This document shows, one piece after another, positions 34,110-45,684 of a DNA stretch of 64,000 bases; the stretch's first letter is position 1, and each line of letters opens with the position of its first letter. The DNA is taken from NCBI GenBank assembly GCA_027943335.1, contig BSBK01001572.1, positions 2,707,501 through 2,771,500 of the forward strand, given 5' to 3'. Origin of the DNA: Chamaecyparis obtusa (taxonomy: Eukaryota; Streptophyta; Pinopsida; Cupressales; Cupressaceae). The notes under the pieces are model-generated. The model saw only the letters and a list, made by a program, of their open reading frames with translations, had not been told where the DNA came from and ran no database searches. The translations under genes and the position numbers were made by a program.

Positions 34110-35750
34110 TGGTGCAAGAGCACCTAGGCTAACCTCCTAGTCTTGAAATGTTTTGGCTTGTAACTGACCTTAGCCAATTTAGTGAGTGTGTTTATCTTGG
34201 ACCTTAGAATGTCTTACAAGTGTGTGACTAGGTGGATTGATAGTTAGTATCAAATCCAACCTAGTTTAGTTAGGTTCCTTAATTGCTAAATTTTGGCTTG
34301 CTTAGGGAAATGAGTCTAAATGTGTCCTAAACCTTGGCATAGTAAAGAAGATTCCTTATTAAACTTAAATGAGGTTAGTTCTTTGAACTAAGTGTGATAG
34401 AGGCCCTAGAATATAGGTGACCTCATTATTGCAAAAGATGCCAAAAAGTTGTCATGACAACATTTGCAACTTTGTGCAAATGTTGCATGCAACTTGACCA
34501 CATAGGATCCCCTCCATTCTAGGAGTGGGAAATGAATGCCAAGGCCTAAACATATGGAAGAAGTATCTTATGATACTGAATGAATCATTTTTCAAGGTAG
34601 ATGTCAATGTAAGGAAGTTTTGGATTTGAATAGAAGCTCTGCAATTTTGGTTACAGGAGTTACCTGAGCTTTCTTGTGTGACAATATTATCTAATAGATT
34701 GAAATCTTAGAATTAATTTTTGATCTCTTTTGGTAGGGTAGATATAAGACTTTCTAATTCTTTTTGTAGGTACTTTAGAGATAGTTTAGTGGGATTAATA
34801 AATTATTTCATAACTAGGAAGTCTACTATCCAGTATTAGAGTAGGTTGTGCTTCCATGGCTCCCCCATGAAATCTAACAATGGGATATTCCTAAAGTTGG
34901 ATGAATATTTTAGGGGAGACAATGTATAGTAGGTATATGAAGGTAGAAATTTGGAAGATTTGAGCTTTAAATTTTAAAGTCATGCCCTATGCGAGACTGG
35001 TGTGCCTGGTTAAAGGTGTGATAGTGAAGAAATGAGTATTTGCATGTAGGGGAAAGGAAGATTGTACAGACCAAGCATGGTTCCTAGTAGCATATGAATT
35101 TTTCAATGTATTTGGGTGAGATTGAAGGTTGATCAATCCTTTTGATCAGGTTTCAAGAAAGAAATCAATAAAGTCCTAGAAATTAGGCCTATTAGCCCTA
35201 TTAGCCCTACTTTGTAGGAAACCTATGTACAAAGGCCATAGAACCCTAAAACCTCCTCAATCTATTGTAATTTCCAAAAGGGTAATCAAATGTAAAGTTG
35301 TTTTATAGGTTATTTGGAGGGATTTGACAAGAAATTGAGAAAAGACCTTGCAAAGGGCTATAAGAAAACTAGGCCTAATTAGGCCTCTATAAGGCTAACC
35401 CTTGAACTGATTGAAAAGGGCTTTGAGATCCATTAGAATGGATTCAAATGGAAACAAAATGAATTTTTTCAAGAAGTATGGTACCCTTGTAACCAAAATG
35501 GAAATGTGTGAGAGAAAGACACTTAGAGCCTTCTAGATGTTTGAAAGCATTGTGACAAAACTAAAAGATAGCTATCCTTCAAGGCTAAGCACAAAGGTAG
35601 GAACTCTTAGGATAGAGTTCAAGGAGTCTTAAGATCATCACTTAAGACCAAAGAGATCCTATAAGTGAGTAGGATCTAAGAATATTGGATTAATTAAGAC
35701 CTATAGGAGTTTGAGTGAGCACCCCTTAGAGAGCATCTATCAACCCACCA
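34110..35750 (+). repeat. 3' LTR of Gypsy A
   Basis: 1,641 bp from TGGTGCAAGAGCACCTAGG to ...CAACCCACCA, with TGGTG/CACCA ends. It aligns in blocks with the reverse complement of E's 5' LTR (57,260-58,878), for example around GTTGTCATGACAACATTTG at 34,455. CTGTG at 35,751 is the predicted target duplication. Decay between the two copies is considerable. Confidence 0.85.
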
Positions 35751-36540
35751 CTGTGCAAAGCTAACTATGAACTCGATGTCATAAACGTCTGATGTCTAAG
35801 GTGTGTCATCATGTTCCTCCTCAATAAAACTCTCAACTGCATCCTTAAGGGTAGGGCATAGAGGATCCTAAGGTATAGAAGGACTTTTTGTTGATCTGAC
35901 ATATACAGGGGGGGCAACTAGAAATGTCTACTCCTATCTAAACTAGCACATGCATTATATTCAATAGTTAAGGAGTCACAATGTAGTCATGGAAACCTTA
36001 TAGGAAGTGATCTCTTTGAATGTAGGTCAATTCACTGGTCCTCTAGACAATCATGCCTCAATATGGTCATAAAATGATGTTTCTGATATTGAGACAGTCT
36101 AAGGTTAGCCACCAATGTGCAAGGTGTCTAAATATCCAATAAACACATCACAAGGGATATGTGTGAGCATAGAGAAGAAAATAATAGGCTAAGGGAATCC
36201 CACTAGCTAGGTGCAAGAAGTCTGCTCAAATATCCACACCTGTGGTAGGATATAGGTGGTGATACTATGGAAATCATGGTGGATGTAGCTTCTTAGATCA
36301 TAATATAGGTGTGATAGCATGCTATTCACTGACATGTGTATGTGTCTGATGTCCCACATATCTATGATGTTAGGAATGAGGCCCCCAAGTGGATGATAGC
36401 CTCAATGCCACTATAGTCATCAGGATGTTGTGTATCAAAGAAGTAGCTACACATCCCTAATATAGCTAGCATAGGTAGATGTGTTTGAATTCTCCTAAAA
36501 GGAAGCCACACCCCAGCTATTGGCCCTCTCATTTTGGACT
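35751..36540 (-). pseudogene. Unidentified protein remnant
   Basis: On the minus strand two adjoining frames give sensible protein. The first has AGVWLPFRRIQTHLPMLAIL and FFDTQHPDDYSGIEAIIHLG; the second has IDMWDIRHIHMSVNSMLSHL and LRSYIHHDFHSITTYILPQV, separated by a slip near 36,367. The pattern of Trp and Leu-rich helices reminds me of the plant mobile domain found in some plant transposons, but this is a weak resemblance. No name is given. The remaining part to 35,751 is unreadable. Confidence 0.3.
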
Positions 36541-36570
36541 GCCTTCCACCCTTATCTTTGAGAATGGTAC

Positions 36571-36700
36571 ATGATTTTAGAACAAATACATGAAGAATTC
36601 CTTGACATGTTCCACATTCAAAAATTATTTTCTACATCATATTATTCACAATCCAATGGTAAAGCTAAGGATTCTAGTAATGCCCACCCTAGTACTTTCA
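36571..36700 (+). pseudogene. Integrase core scrap
   Basis: EEFLDMFHIQKLFSTSYYSQ then SNGKAKDSSNA parallels the F-STPYYPQANGQAEs-NK part of retroelement integrases, with the catalytic Glu (QAE) replaced by Lys (KAK). Only about 40 codons are recognisable. The reading frame continues to 36,879 without further similarity. Confidence 0.45.
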
Positions 36701-37053
36701 TATTTTGGACTGACAGGATTACTACTTTATTACTTTTGATTATATTTTTGGATTATTTTCATTTCATGATGGGACATTTTGAGCATATGTTTGGTTTAAA
36801 TAACTCTTCTATGGAGATACTAAATGAATTGGCATGTGATGATGTATATATGTGTAGTAATACACTATTTGTGAAGTGATTCATACTTGATTTATATTAT
36901 TATTTTAGTATGGAGCTAACCCTACTAACCCCACTATGTTTTGTTGATTACCCTATCCAATGTGAGTGTAGCATGAGGATAGGAAATCAAAGTTACTCCT
37001 ATAGGAGATCCAAAAAATGCCACACTCTCCCTCCTTATTTGCCACTACTTGTG

Positions 37054-37075
37054 CATATACATATATATATATATA

Positions 37076-37122
<47 letters not shown>
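37054..37122. repeat. (AT)n(TG)n microsatellite
   Basis: About 12 AT units followed after a short break by about 20 TG units (37,082-37,122). A simple repeat; the reading frame through it (36,910-37,191) is therefore not taken as a gene. Confidence 0.95.
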
Positions 37123-37124
<2 letters not shown>

Positions 37125-37319
37125 ATGTTTGTGTACTCAGTTGGTGTTGCAGAATGCAGGTACTAGGCATCAACTCCACCTAGCGACATAGGTCTGAGCA
37201 TGCCTTCAAAATCCTCAAACTATTGTTGTGTGGATATTTTACCAAGTTACTCTCAAGGAATTTCTATGGACCTATGTTCCTATTTAGGAGGTTACCTTAG
37301 TTGGGGAATTATATGCAGT

Positions 37320-40300
37320 TGTGAGGCCTCACCCTAGACCCATCATAACCTTTTCATTATCAATATGATAGACCTAGAAATTGGCCTAAGGTTTTAATGA
37401 ATTAATATGATTTTATCATTTTGACAGGAATTTGATTTCAGTAAATGTTGAGACTTAATATTTGTCTGATGCTTTCCATACTCAGGATGTTGATTGTTGA
37501 CCTTATGATACATTATAAATGACATTAAGATAAATGATTCAAATGAATACTAAGTTGTCACAATTCAGATATAAATATATGTTGATATGAGTTGTTTAGT
37601 AAAATGATTAATCACAATTTGAATTATTGTTGCGATGTGAAGTTTTGTGAAGGTTAAAGGTTAGGTGATAAAATATATTGATGAATTTTCAGGATATTAT
37701 TATGAGAATCGCTTGATGATCTAGTTACTTGATTTTATGCCATATAAATGATTTTGAATTGACAAAATTAATGCTTATGTAAATTGGCTAAAACTACATC
37801 ATGATTTATATAGATTTGGCATGATTTTTGTGACATTTGAGTTAATGAGATCATGTTCTCCTGATTCAATTTACATTGTTCATTTGAAATTAATGATTAA
37901 ATTGATGATTAAAATTATGATGAAGGATTATAGAGACTAAAAGAATGTACCTCATGTGATAGAAAAGTTAAGGTTAATGTTGATTTTGCATTTGTCACGT
38001 TATCTTACAGAATAGTAAATGTTGATGGCATCATGTTTCAATGATTAAGCTCAGGATTACATGCTTATGTGGAAATGTGGATTGATATTCGATATAATGT
38101 GGATTATGAAATGAATCATGAAAATGCAAATATTTATATTTGTCAAGTTTAGATGTTACTACTCTATTTTTTAAATGATTATTAATGCAAGTTTTTTATA
38201 ATGTATTGATAGTGAATTTGAGTGTGCAAGAACATGGTCATGGTTTTAAGTCGGGGAAACAAGATAGGATCTAAGTGCAATCAGTTGAAAGCCAAGGTCG
38301 ACTCTAGAAGAGTATGACCTCATCGTATCATGATTTCTTTTGTAAACATGATGACTATGTGTATATGGTTGACTATGTTGAAATATATGTTTGTAAGTGA
38401 AATTTTATCTTTGTGAAAATGTTTAAATGTTTTTGCACACAAGGCATGCCACATGTGTTTGTGATGTGTGTTTTAGTGAGGTGTCACTTGACATCATGTT
38501 GATGAAGTGGCATGTTGACTAGAGTATGGACCCCACCCTCTCCTTAGTGCATTCCTAAGCTAGGTAGGTAGTTTAAGGGACCAAGAATTGTTGAAACCAA
38601 AACTTCATTTTCGGATGCATGATTAATTGAGAATTTTGAGAGGTTTTGTGGAGTCCTAGGGTGAGGTTTAGGTTGAATTTTAGTGCCCCAAAGTTAGTAC
38701 ATGGGTTGGGGGGCTTAATTATTCTATTTTCATCTTCCTAAGCCACTTATATGCCTCTCCAAATGTGCCATTTTTGATATGCACGAAAATGAAAATGTTC
38801 CCTAAAATATCTCTTATTTTCATATGTGGAAATTCATTCCAAACCTTAGAGAGGGGCAAGTGTCATTTTGTCTTGGATCTAGAAACCTAATAGTTTTGGG
38901 AAGGGTGTGGAGTGAAGAATGTTTTTGGGGGAAAGACTTAAGAGAGAAAGACTTAGAAACATTTACACTTGTTCATTCTTGTGCATGCTAGTTTGAGAGA
39001 GAGTAAGAGGAGATCTATAGAGTTTTGGGACTAGTAGTCTTGAGGAATATAGCAAGCTTGGAGTCGAGAGGAGTTCATCTACATTTCTTCATTTAGCCTT
39101 GGCTTAGGAGGAGGTTGGTGGTTTCTAACTTGTGATTTCTTTGAATATGTTTTGAGAGAATTGCACTATGTGAAAGTTTTGTAAATTGAAATTCCTTGTG
39201 TGAATCTTGTATTGTTGGTTTCTTTTGTGAATTTACTTTCAAACTTGTTGCTTTCTTGAATTGTTTATGTTATGGGTGTGCAAGTTCAATCCTCATCCTT
39301 GGGAGGATTTGAGGAGTACTTGGGGTGAGGGCCTAATTTGGGATTTCCTTTTTGTATGAGTGCATGGTTGTATAGGCAACCATGAGAACCTTCTTATGTT
39401 GTTTGGGGGTCATAAGGGTGTTTGGGGGCCATAAGGGTGTTGTTGTTGCTCATGGATTTGAGGTGTTTGGGTTGGAAGGGCCTTGTGAAGGCTGGTAATA
39501 CATGTTGCAAATATTTTTTAATTTAAGTTAGGTGACTCCATAAGGAAGATTCCACCTTCACCCATTATATGGATTCTATGTAAGAATCCTTTGTGAGGGC
39601 TTGGGAAGAGAGTAAAATGTGAAATTTTATGTTCCAAATTTTTGTTAAATGTTTATGTTTGTGTAGTATGAGTGTATCCTATCCTATACTTGTTTCCCCA
39701 AGCTTGGGGGTGGCCTTGTAAAGGCCTTGGCTGGGAGGTGAGCCTCCACAGCCATGTGGAAAGAATCTTTATGTTTACGGGTTTTGGCTTTCTTGGTGTA
39801 AAGTTGAAGTTTCCTAGTTGAAGACTTAATGACAAGGCTATGAGACTTTATGATATGTTGCATTTGGAAATGCTAGAATATCAATCTTTTGAATTTTAAT
39901 GTAAGAGAGTTAAGATGATAAGAGAAATTTTGTATAGATGGTAAATCTATTCTCAAAAATTAAATCAGTCATTGTGAAGGAAGAAAAGAGTTTGACTATT
40001 TTTGTAATTTGGTGTAATATTGAAAGTGTGAAAAGCCCTTGTATTTTGCATTAAGCTAATCCCTAAAATATGTAATAAGGTTATAGTTGTATATAACTAT
40101 CTGCAAGTTTCCTGTATCAAATACTATTGTAGAATTATATAGAAGAAAGGAAACTACTTCCTATGTTTATCTTTCCTACTACTGTTGTAAATATTGATAT
40201 CAAAGAAGATTTTTACTCATTATTATGTATTCTATTATGCAAAGCTTTGTTCTATTTTAAGTGGGATACCAGTCTGCAAATTAAAAGTTCAAATGGGAAA

Positions 40301-40499
40301 AAATTATGGAATTAACTAACTACTTTTCTATGTGAAATTTATCTAAGGATATTACAATTTCTAATACATTCACTAATTTATAAAAGATATATGTGTTATG
40401 TTTTCAAATTCTTTTAGTTTAAATAAAAATATGAACATTAGTATTTACTTATAGTAGTTTGTAAACTGTGTAATGCCTTGTGGAATTTTGGGCATTACA
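37320..40499 (+). repeat. LTR of Tekay-like element J
   Basis: Begins TGTGAGGCCTCACCC, the same start as C's 3' LTR, and ends ...TTTTGGGCATTACA just before a primer site, like C's end. Length is 3,180 bp. Shared landmarks include the GGGAGGTGAGCCTCCA block (about 39,735, matching 12,240 in C). Because a primer site follows, this is a 5' LTR. No coding region of the same element follows in the window. Confidence 0.8.
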
Positions 40500-40502
40500 T
40501 TT

Positions 40503-40514
40503 TGGTATCAGAGC
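40503..40514 (+). promoter_or_regulatory. Primer-binding site of J
   Basis: A perfect TGGTATCAGAGC three bases after the LTR end, followed by AGGGTTTCAGCTCTAAG, akin to the leader of C. Confidence 0.9.
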
Positions 40515-41690
40515 AGGGTTTCAGCTCTAAGACCTTGGCTGCTACAATTCCTTGCATATTTTATTATATGATGCTAAATAAAAGAAAATATTTCCTGAAT
40601 TCATTGTCCTACAAATTCTTTGTAAAGTATGCATTAGTTCTCATGCTATTGTAATGTAAAAGAGTAAGAGCTAGAAACAAGGTTGAAATATTTTCCTCCT
40701 TGAAACAAGTTATTTACTAGTTGTATATCAAATTAGTCTTTAGTAAATTATTTTCTACATTAAAGTCCCTTTTCCTGCAACTATTAAAGTTTCTTTTCCT
40801 GCAATTATAAAGGAATTTTTTGTGGTTACAAGAATTTGTTTTAGTATGAAAGTATTAAGTTATTTGTTGATTTAAAATTTTGCAAATCCTATGAATTTGA
40901 AATAATGAAGATAATTTTGCATAGTAAACAATGTCTAAAATTTTGGCAGAAGAAAATTTAAATTACTTATAAGTTTATGTAGATAAAATAAAGTAAACTA
41001 TATATATTAAACAAATAGAGTAAGATGTTATTAATTAAACTATCTTCCTGTATGAACTCACATTTAAGTAAATAGATTATTCTGTTTAAACTTTGTTCAA
41101 TTGAATTAACTACTCCTTGTTTAAGGAACTAAATCAAATAGAGTCTATTAAAAAAAAATTTAAGGTGATGATAATTTATTAGTTTAAAAAAAATAGGTTG
41201 ATCTTTCCTTCAATATTGTTCATACAAACTAAAATGCTAAAAGCATGATCTATTCATGAGAAAATAACATTATCTTAAATCACAGATTTCAATTTTGGTT
41301 TCCTGCAAATCAATTTAGACCAGTCTTAAAACTTAGAAAGATGTAGTATGCATATATCTTATATACTTGAGGGAATATGTATATACATTTATATTTTTTT
41401 TTAAGCATAATATTTTCATATTAAATAAAATGAGCTGTATGTATTTAAAAATAATAATAATAATAACACATTTATAAAAAAAAAGTTATATAAACAAATA
41501 GTAATAAACTAATTTGATTAGATTATATAATAATATATAACTAATATATATATTATTATGTAAAAAAAAAATTATAACAAAATACTATATTTATTAATGT
41601 ATATAATAATATATATATACTAACATATATATATATTATTATATACATTACAAATTAAAAATTTAACAACCTGCAATTTTAAAAAAATGA
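40515..41690. other. AT-rich DNA without genes
   Basis: Very AT-rich, with several ATATAT stretches between 41,380 and 41,660. I see no gag after the J primer site, which suggests J is deleted or was never coding here. Nothing else is recognisable. Confidence 0.5.
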
Positions 41691-41694
41691 GATT

Positions 41695-42039
41695 TCACAT
41701 GTATTGGGGGGCCGAAGTCTCACCCGCGGGTGGCGGCTTGCTGCCACCGCAACACCACAGAGGTGTTGTGCATGGCAGCTCTGCTAGATAGTCCTTCCTG
41801 TGGGGAGGGTTTTGTTGGCGGAGCTTCCATGCATAGCTCCCTGCATGGGGTTGTTGGATAGGCAGTATGCCCCCCTTTACTTCCCCCTCTCCGCACGCTA
41901 TGAACACGGGGGTTTGGGTTGGGCCATGTAAGGCTTCAGCTGCCGACTGAAACTCAAACCAAGGTTTCAAACCCTCGCCTTTATCATTTTGAAAAAAAAC
42001 AAAAAACTCAAGGGGTTTTCTTAGTCTACAACAACCCAA
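41695..42039 (-). other. GC-rich island with unassigned reading frame
   Basis: About 300 bp with many GC-rich words (CACCCGCGGGTGGCGGC, CCCCTCTCCGCACGC) between AT-rich flanks. The minus strand holds a 114-codon open frame without any motif I know. The composition jump suggests a fragment of different origin. I do not call it a gene. Confidence 0.4.
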
Positions 42040-45000
42040 AATCTTAAAGAGGTATAAACGATAAAATCTGGTGTGTATATTACCTAATACATTGAATAAT
42101 AATAAATAAGGATTTAGATCTACATTTCAAAGAAAAAAAAATAGAACTCTTGTGCATAAGAAAATATAGAGAAGAGATCATTGTAGATCTGGCAACAAAA
42201 GAGAGGGAGAAGCCTTATGGGTTCTAAAGGAACTCCCTCCACAACTTCTTCTCACTCCCATATGAAAATAAGTGTGTATATGCACACCATGAGTGTGCAT
42301 ATACACACTTGTTCTCATATGAGAACACAAAATTTTTTTATCTGTAATCTTCATCTTCTCCCTCAAACCTGCAAGTGAACACATGAGAAATTTTAGCTTT
42401 TCTCATGTTTTATAAGAGGCCTCAACCCTAAATTCGGATTAGGGTTTGGGGAGCCTTTAAGTTTTATTTTATCTTTATTTTATTAATGGTTTATAATTTG
42501 CACTATTGCATTCCTTTGAACTTGTGTTTTCATATTACTTATAATTTAAAATTATGAATTGATTGTTTTAAGGTAATGGATATTACCTTCATATTAAATT
42601 ATTAGTAATACTTTAAGATTGTTTTCAAAAGATGGAATTAATTAAATGAAAGTTTTTTGGAAATTATGATTTATAGGAAATTATGCTAGTCAAATTAATA
42701 AATTGGATTTGTGTTTTTTTTTTATAAAAATTGTATTAATGAACCAATGTATAAATTTTTTTTTAAAAACTTATTAAGTTTATGTTGTTTAAATATGTAT
42801 ATCATTTTAGAAATTTGAGTTATAGAATTTATGTTGTATAAATTTTAATTGTTTGTTTATATTGTCATTTTAATGCTAAGTCTATCATTAAATTGCAAAA
42901 GGATAATTTTGGTAATAGTGAAAATGAAAATTGGCATGTTAAAATTTATTATTGTGTAGAATTAATATTGTGTACAATATTATTGTTAGATTTTAATTCT
43001 TTTAGTAGAAATATCTATTTATTTTATTAAGTAAATTTTGACCATATTTCTCCTATTATATTTGGGTTCCCTAAGGGAGATAAATTTAAATTTTTAGAAA
43101 CCCTTAGGGGTAATAAAAGACATTATAATATCTCGCTTAGGTGATACGATTACTCGTCTGTAATCATTATCTTTTAAATCTATCTAGCACCATATGTGAC
43201 CATGCATTTAACCCTAGTAGGTAACCTTATTTTGGATCTAGAATCTTTTAGACTATGTTTTCATATTGAACCTATAGATCAAACCAAGGACTTATTTATG
43301 TCAAGACCAGGTTAGGTTTTCCACTTGGAGACCTAGATAAATGAATTTTTTTTCCTTAGCCCTTACATCAAGTTACTTTTAGTTCTTTAATAGGTTTGTT
43401 ATAACCCTTTAAATGATTGATTTAATTAAGTAATAAACTAGGAATACCGTTATGCTTGAAGATTAAAACATAATACCTTCTAATTGAAATATTGAAGTAT
43501 TATTATTATTATTTTTAATAAATATTTGTATTGTGATCCTAGGTTTTCACAATAGGGTAATTGTGTGGCCTTTCCATTTTTAGAATGATGTTTGAATGTA
43601 GATCTATCCCTACTTATCAACTTGGCTCATGATTGAAACCCTTAGGGTTTATATCAACCCTTAATCTTATACTATTTACCAAGCTTAAACTATCTAGATA
43701 AATTTTCCTCTATTAAAATATATTTTTGTCAATACAAGAAAGGAGGAAACCCATACTATTATATCTTTCCATTATGTATAAGACTTGTAAGAAAACCCTC
43801 TTCATGGTTTATTAGGGTGTGCTTGGGAATGATGCGCATTAAGTGGTAATAATGAAACATATGCATAGCAAGATAAATTGATTAACCTAATGCCTTTTGT
43901 GATGAGTGAAGTTATATGTGAAGTACTCTGAGCCAGTGACTAGTTTAATAACCTAGGATAGGTAGTGGTGGACTTTAAGTGTCAACTCACCAAATAGAGC
44001 CACTTGAGTAGTTTAATGAAATTATGATATTCAAAATATCTGTATGAGTTAATTATGCTAGTTGATATGCTCATGGTGTTATTATGTGGTAACCATGTCT
44101 CGGGTCACTCCTGAGTTTATAAATAAATACTCTTGTATTTTTTGTAATAGTGTTGTTTTAAGCCTTATTGGCATTAAATGTTGTATCAGTATGATGATGT
44201 ATTTCATGTTATTGAGAGTGACACATTAGTGAACCATGTTGCAGTGGGGGCTTTTCTCGAGGAGAGGAGGATGTTTGATGTGAATACCCTGATAATATGC
44301 TCAGAGGTAGTGAAAGAAATTTATAGAGTAAGTAAAACTATTATTAGTAAATATGCAGTGTCTCCTAAATTTTTGTGTCTACCCCTTTCCCCAAATAAAT
44401 GTTTTCTTTGAAAAACTCTTAATGCTTTATCCCTTGTAAGGGTAGGATTGGCTTATTTTAAAACTTACACAATAAATGTATGATGAGATATCCCCATCTC
44501 CCTCTGAGTGACCTCAACAGGTCACATAGTTCGTGTAGTGATTGTAGTAGTTTATGGATTGCTAAATTTATTTTTCTTGTATTTTACTTTGTTTCAAAAG
44601 TTTATTTATTTATTTATTTATTTCTTTATGTTTGCCAACAATGTAAATTAATGTGTTGGGCTACTTGGCCAAACTTTATTTGAATGTCCTTATTTGCCTC
44701 AAGGACTTTTCTTCACTTATTTTGTGATAGATTTACCAATGTGGCCACTTTTTGAATCTCACTTTATTGAATCGTTCTTTTCAATTTTAGAATTTTGGAT
44801 TTCATGGTTATTTGATGAGGCTCTTTTGGTTGAAAATTGTTGGCAAGTACTTTCATGATAGATTGCATGAGGGAGAATATACATTGGGGAAAACCATTGT
44901 ATTTTAATATTATTAATGGGGAGGAACTGTAGAGAAGCTTCCTATCATAGTGTGTTCACCCTAGACATTAGCATCACCCTTACCATGCTTGTAGCCTTGG

Positions 45001-45507
45001 TCAAAGTATTTTTTGTTGACTATGATATATATAGTCCTTGTAAGAATTCCTTATGATATTATTTCATAGATATTATGATATTATCAACAAATATAATATA
45101 AAGATGGTATAAGCTAGGGATTTGTAGAGTGAAAAATGATACTGTCAGCTTAATATTGGACCTATACTCCATATATTGAAATTCATAGGGGACAAACTCT
45201 AGAATGATGTTAGCAAGCATACAAGCTATGTTATAGGGAAGATGCCCATTCTTTTTGTGCATTTCCTTGTGATCTCAGAATCAACATTAGTGTGTTAGAA
45301 GGAATTACCTTATGTAATCTTTTTGCTAGAAGCAGATATGGTAACTATGCAGAATAATATTAGATTGTGATATTTGGATAGATAGTTCAATCGTACAAAG
45401 ATTATACTTTTAAATGTCATAATTGATTAAAATAAGGTAAAGCATAGCCTTAACATGTATCAAGTTATTAATTCTCATTGCATGGTATTAGTGTTTCAAA
45501 ATTTATC
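42040..45507. other. Unassigned AT-rich region
   Basis: About 3.5 kb. It holds an inverted repeat at 42,259-42,321, and short open frames such as 44,178-44,411 (plus) and 45,059-45,262 (minus) that show no clear family motif. It may be LTR or leader sequence of degraded elements. No feature is supported. Confidence 0.4.
42259..42321. repeat. Near-perfect inverted repeat (hairpin)
   Basis: Arms of 29 bp (42,259-42,287 and 42,293-42,321) flank a 5-base spacer CATGA. The inner 17 bp (AGTGTGTATATGCACAC) pair perfectly, and the outer 12 contain two mismatches. As RNA it would fold into a stable stem. Confidence 0.9.
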
Positions 45508-45663
45508 CAATGAACTAATTGGTGACCTTATTTCTAACAATAACTCACCTAGTCCACATGACCTACTAAGGCTTCAAAGAAAACTCACAACTCTGACTTG
45601 GCTAATGTTAGATACGAGCCAAAACTTAAGGGCTTTGAGGATTGCCTAGGTGCTCCTGCACCA
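45508..45663 (-). repeat. 3' LTR fragment of E
   Basis: About 156 bp match 58,722-58,878 (CTAGTCCACATGACCTA, GGCTTTGAGGATTGCCTAGG). Left of 45,508 similarity stops, so roughly 1.46 kb of LTR is missing. The element-sense start TGGTGCAGGAGCACC is at 45,663. Confidence 0.85.
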
Positions 45664-45673
45664 TCCTCCCCTA
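45664..45673 (-). promoter_or_regulatory. Polypurine tract of E
   Basis: Minus-strand TTAGGGGAGGA precedes the LTR start TGGTGCAGG directly. Confidence 0.8.
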
Positions 45674-45684
45674 AACAAAAGACT

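Larger units (their letters stand above)
7466..35750 (+). mobile_element. Gypsy element A, split by 22 kb insertion
   Basis: The oldest layer of the left block. Its visible pieces are gag at 7,466-8,439 and, after the 22 kb insertion of Copia B, protease to integrase at 30,590-34,089 and the 3' LTR at 34,110-35,750. The pieces join exactly across the AAACC duplication (8,440-8,444 and 30,585-30,589). E's uninterrupted gag-protease linker shows the same order of motifs. The 5' LTR and gag start lie left of Copia G, outside the window. RT before integrase and a chromodomain at the C-terminus mark it as a chromovirus-type Gypsy. Confidence 0.85.

Noticed and set aside
36910..37191. 93-codon frame with a poly Cys-Val tract
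   Set aside because: Product of the TG microsatellite.
42178..42384. 68-codon minus-strand frame
   Set aside because: It runs through the inverted repeat at 42,259-42,321 and its His/Tyr-rich part is explained by that.
44178..44411. 77-codon plus-strand frame
   Set aside because: Looked faintly like an RNase H (DVFHVIESDTLVNHVAVGAFL) but lacks the catalytic pattern; not called.
45059..45262. Minus-strand frame with YIIFVDNIIIS, resembling the RT VDD box
   Set aside because: Neighbouring residues do not match any RT motif; a single short match is too weak.
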